The notes below the pieces were generated by a model, which had not been told where the DNA came from, did not search any database, and worked only from the letters and a program-made list of their open reading frames with translations. From Bradyrhizobium cenepequi (lineage in GTDB: Bacteria; Pseudomonadota; Alphaproteobacteria; Rhizobiales; Xanthobacteraceae), in contig NZ_JAGKJI010000015.1 in assembly GCF_020329485.1 (NCBI RefSeq), forward strand, positions 62,001 to 126,000: a DNA stretch of 64,000 nt. The letters run 5' to 3'. Positions within the stretch are counted from its first letter, which is position 1. Each line of letters begins with the position of its first letter. Positions 28,785 through 38,337 of the stretch are shown one piece after another. The position numbers and the translations under genes are program-made.

Positions 28785-29237
28785 ATGGCGCAAAGACCCC
28801 TGCAACTCGGCCGTGCCGTCAAATGGCCCGACAGCCCTGACAAGGCTGTGCTCGACCGCGTTCCCAACCCGCAAGCAGGCGCCGATTACCTGGTGCGGTT
28901 TGCCGTGCCGGAATTCACCTCGATCTGCCCGGTGACGGGCCAGCCGGATTTCGCGCATCTCGTGATCGACTACGTCCCGGGCCGCTGGCTGCTCGAGTCC
29001 AAGTCGCTGAAGCTCTATGCCGCCAGCTTTCGCAATCATGGCGCTTTCCACGAGGACTGCACGGTGATGATCGGCAAGCGGATCGCAAGCGAGATCAAGC
29101 CGAAATGGCTGCGCATCGGCGGCTACTGGTATCCGCGCGGCGGCATCACGATCGACGTGTTCTTCCAAACCGGCCGTCTGCCGAAGGGCGTCTGGGTCCC
29201 CGACCAGGGCGTGGCGCCCTATCGCGGGCGCGGCTAA
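28785..29237 (+). CDS. queF: NADPH-dependent 7-cyano-7-deazaguanine reductase
   Basis: 150 aa from the ATG at 28785 with GAAGGAC upstream. This is the short unimodular QueF. The catalytic cysteine C48 and acid D55 lie in ICPVTGQPDF; ESKSLKLY and SFRNHGAFHED are the other family signatures. It reduces preQ0 to preQ1 in queuosine synthesis. Its 3' end overlaps the convergent MFS gene by a few bases. No other queuosine gene is nearby. Confidence 0.96.
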   Translation: MAQRPLQLGRAVKWPDSPDKAVLDRVPNPQAGADYLVRFAVPEFTSICPVTGQPDFAHLVIDYVPGRWLLESKSLKLYAASFRNHGAFHEDCTVMIGKRIASEIKPKWLRIGGYWYPRGGITIDVFFQTGRLPKGVWVPDQGVAPYRGRG

Positions 29238-30442
29238 GCAGCGACGTCCGGGCGACCAGCGGCGTCCCCCGGAATCCTCTGCTTCAGCAATTTGGCGCAG
29301 GCTAGTCCCAGCGCGATCATGATCGCGGCCGATGTCAGCAGGGTCGGCGCCTTGCCGGCATGCTGGAGGCCAAAGCCATAGGCGATCGGCCCCACGGTCT
29401 GGCCCATGAAGAAGAAGAACGAATGCAGCGACATCGCGGTCGCGCGCGCCTCCACCGACAATTCGCTAGCGAAGACCTGCAGGCAGCCATGAATCATGTA
29501 GAAGCCCCAACCCATCGCCAGCAGGCTCAGTGCCTGGATCTTCCAGCCGGGACTGAACGCGACGGCAACAAGCTGGACGCCGACCAGCGTCGCGCCGGCA
29601 ATCATCATGCCCCTGACGCCGAGCCATGGGAGAAAGCGCGACACGGTCATGGTGTAGAACAGGCCGCCCACCGCAAACCCGGCGATGACGATGCCCGCGA
29701 TCGACAGCGAGGTTTCGCCGAGATCGAACAGGAATGACGCCACGAACGGAAACAGGCCGAGCACGCAGCAGCCTTCGATGAAGACGGCCGAATAGCAGAT
29801 CGGCGCGTTCGGATTGGTGAAGATGGTACGGTAGCCATGCTTCAAGGCGGAAAGGCTCGTCTTCGGCGCATGCGCAAGCTCCGCGCCGCGGAAGCCGGCG
29901 AGCACCGCAACCGAGGCCAGCACGACAATCGCGCCGAGCACGGCCAGCACGCCGCGCCAGCCGAGGAAGTCGCCGATCAGGCCGGAGGCTGAAGCGCCCA
30001 GGAGGTTACCGGTCATGGCACCCGCCAGCGTTCGCCCGATGGCGACCTGGCGCTTGTCGGGCGCCACGAGGTCGCTGGTCAGCCCGAGCGCGACCGGAAA
30101 CACGCCGCCGGAACCGATGCCGGCGAGAATGCGGGTGGCGAACAGCATCGGGAATGATGTCGACAGCGCGCCGAGAATGTTGGCGAGCCCGAGCAGCACG
30201 AGACAGATGATCATCAGCCGCGCCTTGCCGAACAGGTCGGCAGCGGCGCCCAGCAGCGGCTGGACGATCGCGAAGGTGAAGGCGAACACGGCGGCAAAGC
30301 TTGCAGCGGTAGCGATGCTGACGCTGAACTCGTCGGCGACATGCGGAAGCACCGGATCGAGCGCACGCGCGGAAAGACTCGCGGCAAAGGTCGCGATCGC
30401 AATGATGTTGAGCGCCGGCGGCAGGCGGCCAGTTGCAGTCAC
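29234..30442 (-). CDS. MFS transporter (DHA1-like exporter)
   Basis: 402 aa with about twelve hydrophobic segments. The first half carries the usual MFS sequence between helices 2 and 3 (GAAADLFGKARLMI) and a helix-5 stretch with GNLLGASASGLIGDFLGWRG. The second half has the repeat motif TVSRFLPWLGVRG. This pattern is typical of drug:H+ antiporter-1 type exporters (AraJ/YdhP-like). It starts with GTG, 19 bp after the kdsA stop, so the two may be co-transcribed. Substrate unknown. Confidence 0.88.
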   Translation of the reverse strand: MTATGRLPPALNIIAIATFAASLSARALDPVLPHVADEFSVSIATAASFAAVFAFTFAIVQPLLGAAADLFGKARLMIICLVLLGLANILGALSTSFPMLFATRILAGIGSGGVFPVALGLTSDLVAPDKRQVAIGRTLAGAMTGNLLGASASGLIGDFLGWRGVLAVLGAIVVLASVAVLAGFRGAELAHAPKTSLSALKHGYRTIFTNPNAPICYSAVFIEGCCVLGLFPFVASFLFDLGETSLSIAGIVIAGFAVGGLFYTMTVSRFLPWLGVRGMMIAGATLVGVQLVAVAFSPGWKIQALSLLAMGWGFYMIHGCLQVFASELSVEARATAMSLHSFFFFMGQTVGPIAYGFGLQHAGKAPTLLTSAAIMIALGLACAKLLKQRIPGDAAGRPDVAA

Positions 30443-30461
30443 GGCCTTCGCACCCGCCCCC

Positions 30462-31313
30462 TCATCCCGCGGTCTTCTTGGCCAGCGCGTCGAAATCCAT
30501 CAGTGTCCTGATGAGCCCCTCGAATTCGCGGAGCGGCACCATGTTCGGCCCGTCCGATGGGGCGTGATCGGGATCGGGATGGGTCTCGATGAAGACGCCG
30601 GCAACGCCGACCGCCACGGCCGCGCGCGCCAGTACGGGGACGAATTCGCGCTCGCCGCCCGAGGATGCCCCCTTCCCGCCCGGCTGCTGCACCGAATGCG
30701 TGGCGTCGAAGACGATGGGCACGCCGGTGGTGCGCGCCAGGATCGGCAGCGCGCGCATGTCGGAGACCAGCGTGTTGTAGCCGAAGGATACACCACGCTC
30801 CGTCACCAGCACGTTCGGATTGTTGGCGCCGGTCAGTTTTGCAACCACATTGGCCATGTCCCAGGGCGCGAGGAACTGGCCCTTCTTGACGTTGACGACC
30901 TTTCCGGTCGCCGCCGCAGCGAGCAGCAGATCGGTCTGCCGGCATAGGAACGCCGGAATCTGCAGCACGTCGACCGCTGTCGCCACCTCCCCGCACTGCG
31001 CAGGCTCGTGCACGTCGGTCAATACCGGCAGGCCGAGCGAAGACCGGATCTCGGCAAAGATCGGCAATGCCTGCTTCAGCCCGATGCCCCGCGCGGCGGA
31101 TGCGCTGGTGCGGTTGGCCTTATCGAAGGAGGTCTTGTAGACCAGCCCGACCTTGAGGCGATCAGCGATCTCTTTCAGCGCAGCCGCGACCTCCAGCGCA
31201 TGCGCCCGGCTCTCGAGCTGGCAAGGCCCGGCGATGATCGAGATCGGCAGATCGTTGCCGAACTTGACCGGGCCGACGCTGACAATCGGTGCCGCCGAGG
31301 TCTTGGCGTTCAA
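30462..31313 (-). CDS. kdsA: 3-deoxy-8-phosphooctulonate synthase
   Basis: 283 aa. It condenses arabinose-5-phosphate and phosphoenolpyruvate to Kdo-8-phosphate for lipopolysaccharide. Signatures include KTSFDKANRTS, TDVHEPAQC, PAFLCRQTDLL, NVKKGQFLAP, FDATHSVQQPGG and ETHPDPDHAPSDGPN. The strand-1 motif is AGPCQLES. The cysteine there corresponds to the metal ligand of metal-dependent enzymes such as that of Aquifex, where E. coli has asparagine (GGMN), so this is probably the metal-dependent class. The start is a TTG (31313) with GAGG upstream. Confidence 0.97.
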   Translation of the reverse strand: MNAKTSAAPIVSVGPVKFGNDLPISIIAGPCQLESRAHALEVAAALKEIADRLKVGLVYKTSFDKANRTSASAARGIGLKQALPIFAEIRSSLGLPVLTDVHEPAQCGEVATAVDVLQIPAFLCRQTDLLLAAAATGKVVNVKKGQFLAPWDMANVVAKLTGANNPNVLVTERGVSFGYNTLVSDMRALPILARTTGVPIVFDATHSVQQPGGKGASSGGEREFVPVLARAAVAVGVAGVFIETHPDPDHAPSDGPNMVPLREFEGLIRTLMDFDALAKKTAG

Positions 31314-31409
31314 AGGGTAGGTCCTCTCTGTTTCGCGCGGACCATGCCGGTCCGCGACACCAGGATCAACCCCGTTCGCATCAGGAACAATACAGGGTTG
31401 CGCTGAACC

Positions 31410-31736
31410 TCACTTCAGCGCAGAGAACGCCGTCGGCACCAGCAGCTGGTTGACGATGTTGCCGACAATCTGCCCATCCTCTTCGGTCTTCGCCCGCGCC
31501 GAAATCCATTCCGGATCGGTCTGGAACGCCGTCCATTTCTTCTCGCGCTCGGCAAGCGATTCCCAGGCCAGCAGGTACGTCAGTTCCTGGTTGGATTCGC
31601 CGACCAGCGTGGTGAAGAAACCGGCCTGTTTGATTCCGTGCTTCTCCCACAGCTTGAGCGTGGTGGTCTCGAAGCGCTTGAGCAGCGCCGGCAGCCGGCC
31701 CGGCAGGCAGCGATAGACGCGGGTTTCGTAGATCAT
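31410..31736 (-). CDS. NIPSNAP family protein
   Basis: 108 aa ferredoxin-fold protein beginning MIYETRVYRCLPGRLPALLK and containing FETTTLKLWEKHGIKQAGFF and LTYLLAWESLAEREKKW, which are NIPSNAP hallmarks. Function in bacteria is undefined; the domain resembles dimeric alpha/beta barrel enzymes and binding proteins. GGGAGG precedes the ATG. It lies between kdsA and the pyrG-associated repeat, with gaps of about 100 and 130 bp to its neighbours. Confidence 0.9.
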   Translation of the reverse strand: MIYETRVYRCLPGRLPALLKRFETTTLKLWEKHGIKQAGFFTTLVGESNQELTYLLAWESLAEREKKWTAFQTDPEWISARAKTEEDGQIVGNIVNQLLVPTAFSALK

Positions 31737-31868
31737 TCGGCAGTCCTCCCTGTTCTTATAGCGTTAGCCGCGGCAGTTATAGCGGTTGCCAGGAAGACTG
31801 TCTTGATCGGGGCATGCACGCCGCATGGCGGTGCGTGCATGACTTCATGCGGTTCGATTGTAGGGTCT

Positions 31869-31967
31869 GTCATTCCGGGGCGCAGCGCGAACCCGGAATC
31901 CATTTGTCCCCGTAGTCTGCGGCCCGATGGATTCCGGGCCTGCGCCTTCGGCGCATCCCGGAATGAC
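31869..31967. repeat. intergenic palindromic repeat after pyrG
   Basis: Outer arms GTCATTCCGGG (31869-31879) and CCCGGAATGAC (31957-31967), with an inner pair CCGGAATCCAT / ATGGATTCCGG. The right end lies 3 bp from the pyrG stop. This is a common palindrome type in Bradyrhizobium-like genomes and can fold into a long hairpin that may act as a terminator. Confidence 0.8.
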
Positions 31968-31970
31968 GGC

Positions 31971-33602
31971 CTAGACCAGCCTGCTCTGCGCTATGGCCGC
32001 CTGAATGAAGGATGCGAAAAGCGGGTGCGGCTCGAAGGGGCGTGATTTCAGTTCGGGGTGGAATTGCACGCCGATGAACCAGGGATGGTCCTCGTATTCC
32101 ACGATCTCCGGCAGCACGCCATCGGGTGAGAGACCGGAGAAGCGCAGGCCGTGCTGCTCGAGCCGGTCCTTGTAGGCGGTGTTGACCTCGTAGCGGTGGC
32201 GGTGGCGCTCGGAGATTTCGGTGGCGCCGCCGTAGACTTCGGACACCCGGCTGCCGCGCTTGAGCACCGCCGGGTACGCACCGAGCCGCATGGTGCCGCC
32301 GAGATCGCCCTGCTGCGTCCGCTTTTCCAGTTCGTTGCCACGCAGCCATTCCGTCATCAGGCCGACCAGGGGTTCGGGCGTCGGGCCGAACTCGGTGGAA
32401 TTGGCCTGCTCGATACCAACCAGATTGCGCGCGGCCTCGATCACGGCCATCTGCATGCCGAAGCAGATGCCGAAATATGGCACGTCGCGCTCGCGCGCGA
32501 ATTGCGCCGCCTTGATCTTCCCTTCCGCGCCCCGCTGGCCGAAACCGCCAGGCACCAGGATGCCGTTGACGTGCTCAAGGAACGGCGTCGGGTCCTCGTT
32601 CTCGAACACCTCGCTCTCGATCCAGTCGAGATTAACCTTCACGTTGTTGGCGATGCCGCCGTGGGACAGCGCCTCGATCAGCGACTTATAGGCGTCCTTC
32701 ATCCCGGTGTATTTGCCGACGATCGCAATCGTCACCGCGCCTTCGGGGTTGCGGACACGCTCGTTGATGACGTGCCAGCTCTGCAGCGCCGGCGGAATCT
32801 TCGGCGCGATCCCGAACGCGGCCAGTACCTCGTCATCGAGGCCGGCGGCGTGATAGGCCTCGGGCACGGCATAGATGTTGTCGACGTCGCGCGCCTCGAT
32901 CACAGCGCTTTCGCGCACGTTGCAGAACAACCCCAGCTTGCGCCGCTCCTCCTTCGGAATTTCGCGATCGGTGCGGCAAAGCAGGATATCCGGCTGGATG
33001 CCGATCGAGCGCAATTCCTTCACCGAGTGCTGCGTCGGTTTTGTCTTGAGCTCGCCTGCACTTGGGATGTACGGCAAAAGCGTCAGATGAATGTAGACCG
33101 CATGGTCGCGCGGCAGTTCATTCTTGAGCTGGCGGATCGCCTCGAAGAACGGCAGGCCCTCGATGTCGCCCACGGTGCCGCCGATCTCGACCAGGACGAA
33201 ATCATAGCCGTCGTTGCCCTCGAGCACGAATTCCTTGATCGCGTTGGTGACGTGCGGGACCACCTGGATCGTGGCGCCGAGATAATCGCCGCGACGTTCC
33301 TTTGAGATGATGTCCTGGTAGATGCGCCCGGTGGTGATGTTGTCGGCCTTGGTCGCCGGCCGCCCGGTGAACCGCTCGTAGTGGCCGAGATCGAGATCGG
33401 TCTCGGCTCCGTCGTCGGTCACGAACACTTCGCCGTGCTGGTACGGAGACATCGTTCCGGGATCGAGGTTGAGATAGGGATCGAGCTTACGGAGGCGGAC
33501 CTTGTACCCGCGTGCCTGCAGCAGGGCCCCGAGTGCCGCTGACGCCAGACCCTTGCCGAGGGAAGAAACCACGCCGCCGGTGATGAATATGTACCGCGCC
33601 AT
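31971..33602 (-). CDS. pyrG: CTP synthase
   Basis: 543 aa, normal length. The N-terminal synthetase domain starts MARYIFITGGVVSSLGKGLA (P-loop) and carries the YLNLDPGTMSPYQHGEVFV loop. The C-terminal glutaminase domain has PGGFGQRG, the nucleophile cysteine in GICFGMQ, and the catalytic HPEL histidine-glutamate near the end. It converts UTP, ATP and glutamine to CTP. Followed by the palindromic repeat at 31869-31967 and preceded by secG on the same strand. Confidence 0.98.
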   Translation of the reverse strand: MARYIFITGGVVSSLGKGLASAALGALLQARGYKVRLRKLDPYLNLDPGTMSPYQHGEVFVTDDGAETDLDLGHYERFTGRPATKADNITTGRIYQDIISKERRGDYLGATIQVVPHVTNAIKEFVLEGNDGYDFVLVEIGGTVGDIEGLPFFEAIRQLKNELPRDHAVYIHLTLLPYIPSAGELKTKPTQHSVKELRSIGIQPDILLCRTDREIPKEERRKLGLFCNVRESAVIEARDVDNIYAVPEAYHAAGLDDEVLAAFGIAPKIPPALQSWHVINERVRNPEGAVTIAIVGKYTGMKDAYKSLIEALSHGGIANNVKVNLDWIESEVFENEDPTPFLEHVNGILVPGGFGQRGAEGKIKAAQFARERDVPYFGICFGMQMAVIEAARNLVGIEQANSTEFGPTPEPLVGLMTEWLRGNELEKRTQQGDLGGTMRLGAYPAVLKRGSRVSEVYGGATEISERHRHRYEVNTAYKDRLEQHGLRFSGLSPDGVLPEIVEYEDHPWFIGVQFHPELKSRPFEPHPLFASFIQAAIAQSRLV

Positions 33603-33770
33603 GGGGCTTAACCTTTATCTCGACGTCGGCGATTCGCCAAAATGATTCGCGTTGTCCCGGCAAACAAAATGCCGGGCTGTGAGTGACGTGAATTTTACTG
33701 CTTTGTCAGACCGTTAATGGGAGTTCCTGATGCAGGGTGCCAGTCCGTCGCCCTGAATAGCCACCCCGCA

Positions 33771-34163
33771 TTATTGCGAGCGCGGCGCCTGCGGACCGGC
33801 AGGTGCCTGCTGGCCCTGCTGCTCGTCGGCCTTCTTCAGCGAATCCAGGATGCCGCCTGAGGTCGGCGGCGTAATCGGCGCGCCGCCTGCCGGCTGCTGC
33901 GCCGGCGCCGGCGCACCGTTGCCGATGATCGAAGCGGGCTGGCGGCTGAGACCGGCATGCCAGGACAGGAACAGGCTGGTCGCGAAGAACACCACCGCCA
34001 AGACTGCGGTCGTCCGCGTCAGCAGGTTGGCAGTGCCGCGGCTCGACATGAAGCCTGCGCCCCCACCCATGCCAAGGCCGCCGCCCTCAGATTTCTGCAG
34101 CAGCACGGCGCCGATCATCACGGCGACGATCATGAGGTGGATGACGATGACGACAGTCTGCAT
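33771..34163 (-). CDS. secG: preprotein translocase subunit SecG
   Basis: 130 aa from the ATG at 34163, preceded by GGAAGG; six codons further upstream a second start is possible. Two transmembrane helices (about 2-20 and 50-70) flank the conserved cytoplasmic loop LLQKSEGGGLGMGGGAGFMS. The long Pro/Gln/Ala-rich tail (APAPAQQPAGGAP) is typical of alphaproteobacterial SecG. It assists the SecYE channel. Located between tpiA and pyrG on the same strand. Confidence 0.95.
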   Translation of the reverse strand: MQTVVIVIHLMIVAVMIGAVLLQKSEGGGLGMGGGAGFMSSRGTANLLTRTTAVLAVVFFATSLFLSWHAGLSRQPASIIGNGAPAPAQQPAGGAPITPPTSGGILDSLKKADEQQGQQAPAGPQAPRSQ

Positions 34164-34291
34164 TGTGACCTTCCGTCGCAAGCCTAGAGCGCCGGGTTCC
34201 AGCGGCTCGGGCTATCAGCGGTTTTCCTGAAGTTGCGCGGTGTTACACGATCGGGACCGGCAACGCCACCCCAATAACCGCCGCAATTTAG

Positions 34292-35047
34292 CTAGGGAGC
34301 GCCCGTCGCGATCGCAAGGAAATCGGCGGCCTTCAGGCTGGCGCCGCCGACTAGCGCACCATTGACGTTGGCAACGCCAAGCAGCTCGGCCGCATTCGAA
34401 GGTTTTACCGACCCGCCGTAGAGAATGCGGATCTTTGCGCCCTCCCCTTTGAAGCGATCTGTCAAGACACCGCGGATAAATCGATGAACTTGCTCGACAT
34501 TCTGCACCGTGGGCGTCAGCCCGGTACCGATCGCCCAGACCGGCTCATAGGCAACCACCACGTTGGCCGCGGTCGAACCGTCGGGCAACGAGCCCTTGAG
34601 CTGGGTGCCGCAGATATCGAGCGTCTGCCCGGCGTCGCGTTGTTCGCGGGTCTCGCCGATGCAGACGATCGCGGTGAGCCCCGCGCGCCAGGCGGCTTCC
34701 GCCTTCTGGCGGACCAGCGCGTCGGTCTCGCCATGGTCGGCGCGGCGCTCGGAATGGCCGACGATGATGGCGCTGGCGCCAGCATCCGCCAGCATTTCCG
34801 CCGAGATGTCGCCGGTGTGGGCTCCGGAAGCCTTGGGATGGCAATCCTGGGCGCCGACCGCGAGCTTCGAGCCGCGGGCCTTGTCGGCGCAGGCGGCGAT
34901 CAAGGTCGCCGGCGGGCAGACCAGGAGATCGGCCTTGCCGGCAAGCGCGCCGGCACCGGCCAGCATGGCGTCGAATTCATCAGCGGAAGCTTTCAGGCCG
35001 TTCATCTTCCAGTTGCCGGCGATCAGCGGCCGGATTGCATCGGTCAT
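34292..35047 (-). CDS. tpiA: triosephosphate isomerase
   Basis: 251 aa. Active-site lysine in AGNWKMNG, histidine in VGHSERR and glutamate in YEPVWAIGTG; the phosphate-binding GGSVKPSNA lies near the C-terminus. It interconverts dihydroxyacetone phosphate and glyceraldehyde-3-phosphate. Divergent from the SurA/PpiD-like gene, with about 300 bp between them that hold one palindromic repeat (35173-35221) and presumably both promoters. Confidence 0.98.
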   Translation of the reverse strand: MTDAIRPLIAGNWKMNGLKASADEFDAMLAGAGALAGKADLLVCPPATLIAACADKARGSKLAVGAQDCHPKASGAHTGDISAEMLADAGASAIIVGHSERRADHGETDALVRQKAEAAWRAGLTAIVCIGETREQRDAGQTLDICGTQLKGSLPDGSTAANVVVAYEPVWAIGTGLTPTVQNVEQVHRFIRGVLTDRFKGEGAKIRILYGGSVKPSNAAELLGVANVNGALVGGASLKAADFLAIATGAP

Positions 35048-35172
35048 GGCAGGATTCCCGAGAAATGGCAGAGCGCCAGCGCTAGCAGAGCCCTGCCGTC
35101 ACTTCCAGACCGCCGCTTCAAATGGCCGCCATAGCGGGACGGCATCCGCCGTCCCGCGTTAGCTTCTTGTTT

Positions 35173-35221
35173 GAGCATGATCTTTCCGGAAAACCGGGGT
35201 CCACTTTTCCGGATCATGCTC
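35173..35221. repeat. GAGCATGATC-type palindrome, copy 1
   Basis: Imperfect inverted repeat beginning GAGCATGATC and ending GGATCATGCTC, with TTTCCGG and CTTTTCCGG inside. Same family as 37251-37299, 38337-38385, 59519-59564 and the half copy at 62709-62730. The sequence after the right end continues TAG, as in the copies that abut stop codons. The rest of the tpiA-isomerase gap (35048-35350) shows no gene. Confidence 0.85.
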
Positions 35222-35350
35222 TAGGTTGCGACGGCGCAGTTGCCACTTTATGATGCGTTCCCAACTCGGTGACGCCCTTTAAGGAATCCGGCTTATCGGA
35301 TTTTCCCCGGGTACGACCCGGTTCCCCTCCTTCTCAAACAAGTTGGACCC

Positions 35351-37252
35351 ATGCTTCGAGGAATTCGGACAGCCTCATCAAACTGGCTCGGCAAGATTGT
35401 CATGGCCGTGGTGATGGGCGTTTTGATTGTCAGTTTCGGAATCTGGGGCATCGCCGACATCTTCAGGGGATTCGGCCAGTCGACGCTCGCCAAGGTTGGC
35501 AGCACCGAAATCTCGACGGAGCAATTCCGCCAGATCTACACCGACCGGCTGCAGCAGATCGGCCGCCAGTTCGGCCGTCCGTTGACGCCGGATCAGGCGC
35601 GCGCGTTCGGCTTCGACCGCCAGGTGCTGCAGCAGACGATCGCGGAAGCGGCCCTCGACGAGGAGGCCAGGCGGATGCGGCTCGGCCAGTCCCCGGACGA
35701 GACCATGCGCGCGATCTACAACGATCCGAACTTCAAGGGGCTGAACGGCCAGTTCGAGCCGCAGCGCTTCCAGGCCGCAATCCGTCAGTTTGGTTATACC
35801 GAGCAGCGCTACCTCGCCGAGCAGCGCCGCGTCGGCCTCCGCCGCCAGATCGCCGGCACGATCGGCGCGGGCATCGAGCCGCCAAAGACATTGATCGAGG
35901 CCCTGGTCCGCTATCAGAACGAACAGCGCTCGATCGAATACATCAAGCTCGGCGCGGCGCAGGCCGGCACCATCGACCCGCCGTCGCCCGAGGCGCTCGC
36001 CGCCTATTTCGAGGATCACAAGGCCCAGTTCCGCGCGCCCGAATACCGCAAGGTCGCGTTCGTCGTCGCGACGCCCGAGGAGATCGGCAAGTGGACCGAG
36101 GTCTCCGACGAGGATGCGAAGAAGATATTCGAGCAGCGCCGCAACCAGCTCGGCACGCCGGAGAAGCGCGAGGTGTCGCAGATCGTGTTTCCGAACATGG
36201 AGGAGGCCACTGCCGCGCGGGCGCGGCTGACCTCAACCACCTCGTTCGACGACCTCGCCAAGGAGCGCAATCTCAATCTGTCCGACGTCAATCTCGGGCT
36301 GGTCACCAAATCGGGAATCCTCGATCCGGCTGTCGCAGACGCTGCCTTCTCCCTGCCCCAAGGTGAAGTCAGCCAGCCGGTGCAGGGCCGCTTTGGCGTG
36401 GCGCTGGTCAAGGTCGGCAAGATCGAGCCGGGCACGACGCCGACCTATGAGAGCATGGCGGGCGAGATCAAGAAGCAGATCGCAACCGAGCGCGCCCGCG
36501 AGAAGGTCGCTGATCTCTACAACAAGATGGAAGACGAGCGCGGCGGCGGCGCCAGCCTCGTCGAGGCGGCGCAGAAGCTCGGGCTCGCGGCCGTCACCAT
36601 CGACGCCGTCGACCGCTCGGGACGCATGCCGAACGGTCAGCCCGTGGCGAACATCCCGAACGGGCTGGATGTGGTTTCGCAGGCCTTTGGCAGCGACGTC
36701 GGCGTCGACAACGAGCCGATCCAGTTCAGGGGCGGCTATGCCTGGTACGACGTGCTAGGCGTGACGCCGTCGCGCGATCGCAGCCTCGACGAGGTACGCG
36801 ACCAGGTCGAGGCGAAATGGCGCGAGGATCAGATCGCGACCAAGCTGCGCGAGAAGGCCACCGAGATCGTCAAGAAGGTCGAGGCCGGCGGCAAGCTCAC
36901 TGAGGAAGGTTCGGCGCTCGGCGTGAAGCTCGAGACCGCGGATAAATTCCGCCGCGACGCCTCGCTGCCGGGCATACCCGAGAGCGTGGTCTCGGCTGCC
37001 TTCCGCACCGCCAAGGATGGCGTCGGCCAGGCCACCGGCGCGGGCGGCGACGAGCGCGTTGTCTTCCGTGTCACCGAGATCACGGTGCCGCCGGTCGATC
37101 TTGCCTCCGAGGAGGTGAAGAAGCTGAAAGACGCACTGCAGCGCGGATTGACCGACGAGCAGCTCGCGCAATACGTCAACAAGATTGAAAACAACATCGG
37201 AACATCAATCAATCAGGCCGCCTTCGCACAGGTGACGGGCGCGAATAACTGA
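35351..37252 (+). CDS. SurA/PpiD-like periplasmic peptidyl-prolyl isomerase
   Basis: 633 aa membrane-anchored folding factor. One N-terminal transmembrane helix (about 17-36, IVMAVVMGVLIVSFGIWGIA) is followed by a SurA-N-like chaperone region (KVGSTEISTEQFRQIYTDRL). A parvulin-type rotamase domain comes next, with PEKREVSQIVF and a later SQPVQGRFGVALVKV. A long C-terminal extension resembles E. coli PpiD. It helps outer-membrane and periplasmic proteins fold near the Sec exit. It heads the run towards trpD and trpC. Its stop codon is part of a palindromic repeat. Confidence 0.93.
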   Translation: MLRGIRTASSNWLGKIVMAVVMGVLIVSFGIWGIADIFRGFGQSTLAKVGSTEISTEQFRQIYTDRLQQIGRQFGRPLTPDQARAFGFDRQVLQQTIAEAALDEEARRMRLGQSPDETMRAIYNDPNFKGLNGQFEPQRFQAAIRQFGYTEQRYLAEQRRVGLRRQIAGTIGAGIEPPKTLIEALVRYQNEQRSIEYIKLGAAQAGTIDPPSPEALAAYFEDHKAQFRAPEYRKVAFVVATPEEIGKWTEVSDEDAKKIFEQRRNQLGTPEKREVSQIVFPNMEEATAARARLTSTTSFDDLAKERNLNLSDVNLGLVTKSGILDPAVADAAFSLPQGEVSQPVQGRFGVALVKVGKIEPGTTPTYESMAGEIKKQIATERAREKVADLYNKMEDERGGGASLVEAAQKLGLAAVTIDAVDRSGRMPNGQPVANIPNGLDVVSQAFGSDVGVDNEPIQFRGGYAWYDVLGVTPSRDRSLDEVRDQVEAKWREDQIATKLREKATEIVKKVEAGGKLTEEGSALGVKLETADKFRRDASLPGIPESVVSAAFRTAKDGVGQATGAGGDERVVFRVTEITVPPVDLASEEVKKLKDALQRGLTDEQLAQYVNKIENNIGTSINQAAFAQVTGANN

Positions 37253-37299
37253 GCATGATCCGAAAAAGTGGAAACCGGTTTTCCGATCAGATCATGCGC
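37251..37299. repeat. GAGCATGATC-type palindrome, copy 2
   Basis: Starts inside the TGA stop of the isomerase gene: GAGCATGATC, then CGAAAAAGTGGAAACCGG, then TTTTCCGATC and ATCATGCGC. The right arm is slightly altered (GCGC for GCTC). It occupies most of the 71 bp between the isomerase and trpD. Confidence 0.85.
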
Positions 37300-37323
37300 C
37301 ACTAAACCACGAGCCAGCACGCG

Positions 37324-38337
37324 ATGGACGACCTGAAATCGATACTTGGAAAAGTCGCCACCGGGGCCACCCTGTCGCGTGACGAAGCAGCCGCCGCCTT
37401 CGACAGCATGATGTCGGGCGAAGCCACGCCCTCGCAGATGGGCGGCCTGTTGATGGCCTTGCGCGTGCGCGGTGAGACCGTCGACGAGATCACCGGCGCG
37501 GTGTCGGCGATGCGCAGCAAGATGCTGCGGGTGACCGCGCCTGCCGAGGCGGTCGATGTGGTCGGCACCGGCGGCGACGGCTCCGGCTCCGTGAACGTGT
37601 CGACCTGCGCCTCCTTCATCGTCGCTGGCGTCGGCGTGCCGGTGGCGAAGCATGGCAACCGCGCGCTGTCGTCGCGCTCGGGTGCGGCCGACGTGCTGGC
37701 CTCGCTCGGCGTCAAGATCGACCTTACGCCGGTCCAGGTCGGCCGCTGCGTGCAGGAAGCCGGGATCGGCTTCATGTTCGCCCCCGCCCATCACCCGGCG
37801 ATGAAGAACGTCGGCCCGACCCGGGTCGAACTTGCGACCCGCACCATCTTCAATCTGCTCGGCCCGCTGTCCAATCCCGCCGGCGTGAAGCGACAGATGG
37901 TCGGGGTGTTCTCGCGACAATGGGTGCAGCCCTTGGCGCAGGTCCTGAAGAACCTCGGCTCGGAGGCCGCCTGGGTGGTGCACGGTTCCGATGGGTTGGA
38001 CGAGATCACCCTCACCGGCCCGACCTTCGTCGCGGCGCTGGAAGGCGGCGAGATCCGCACGTTTGAAGTCACTCCGGATGACGCCGGCCTCGGCCGCGTC
38101 GGCAGCAAGGCGCTGAAGGGTGGCGATGCCGATGCCAATGCGGTGGCGCTGCTCAGCGTGCTCAATGGCAAGCCGAGCGCCTACCGGGACGTCGCGCTGC
38201 TCAACGCCGCCGCGGCGCTGATTGTCGCCGGTCGTGCCAAAGATTTGAAAGAAGGTGTCTCGCTTGGGACCCATTCATTGGATAGCGGTGCTGCAGCCGC
38301 GAGGCTTAAACACCTGATCGCGGTTTCCAGCAGCTAG
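37324..38337 (+). CDS. trpD: anthranilate phosphoribosyltransferase
   Basis: 337 aa. Signatures: GTGGDGSGSVNVST (pyrophosphate loop), KHGNRALSSRSGAAD, HHPAMKNVGPTR and FNLLGPLSNPAG. It adds phosphoribose to anthranilate in the second step of tryptophan synthesis. trpE and trpG are not in the window. It is 71 bp downstream of the folding factor, and 66 bp precede trpC. Both gaps hold a copy of the same palindrome, and the trpD TAG is itself the first base of copy 3. Confidence 0.98.
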   Translation: MDDLKSILGKVATGATLSRDEAAAAFDSMMSGEATPSQMGGLLMALRVRGETVDEITGAVSAMRSKMLRVTAPAEAVDVVGTGGDGSGSVNVSTCASFIVAGVGVPVAKHGNRALSSRSGAADVLASLGVKIDLTPVQVGRCVQEAGIGFMFAPAHHPAMKNVGPTRVELATRTIFNLLGPLSNPAGVKRQMVGVFSRQWVQPLAQVLKNLGSEAAWVVHGSDGLDEITLTGPTFVAALEGGEIRTFEVTPDDAGLGRVGSKALKGGDADANAVALLSVLNGKPSAYRDVALLNAAAALIVAGRAKDLKEGVSLGTHSLDSGAAAARLKHLIAVSSS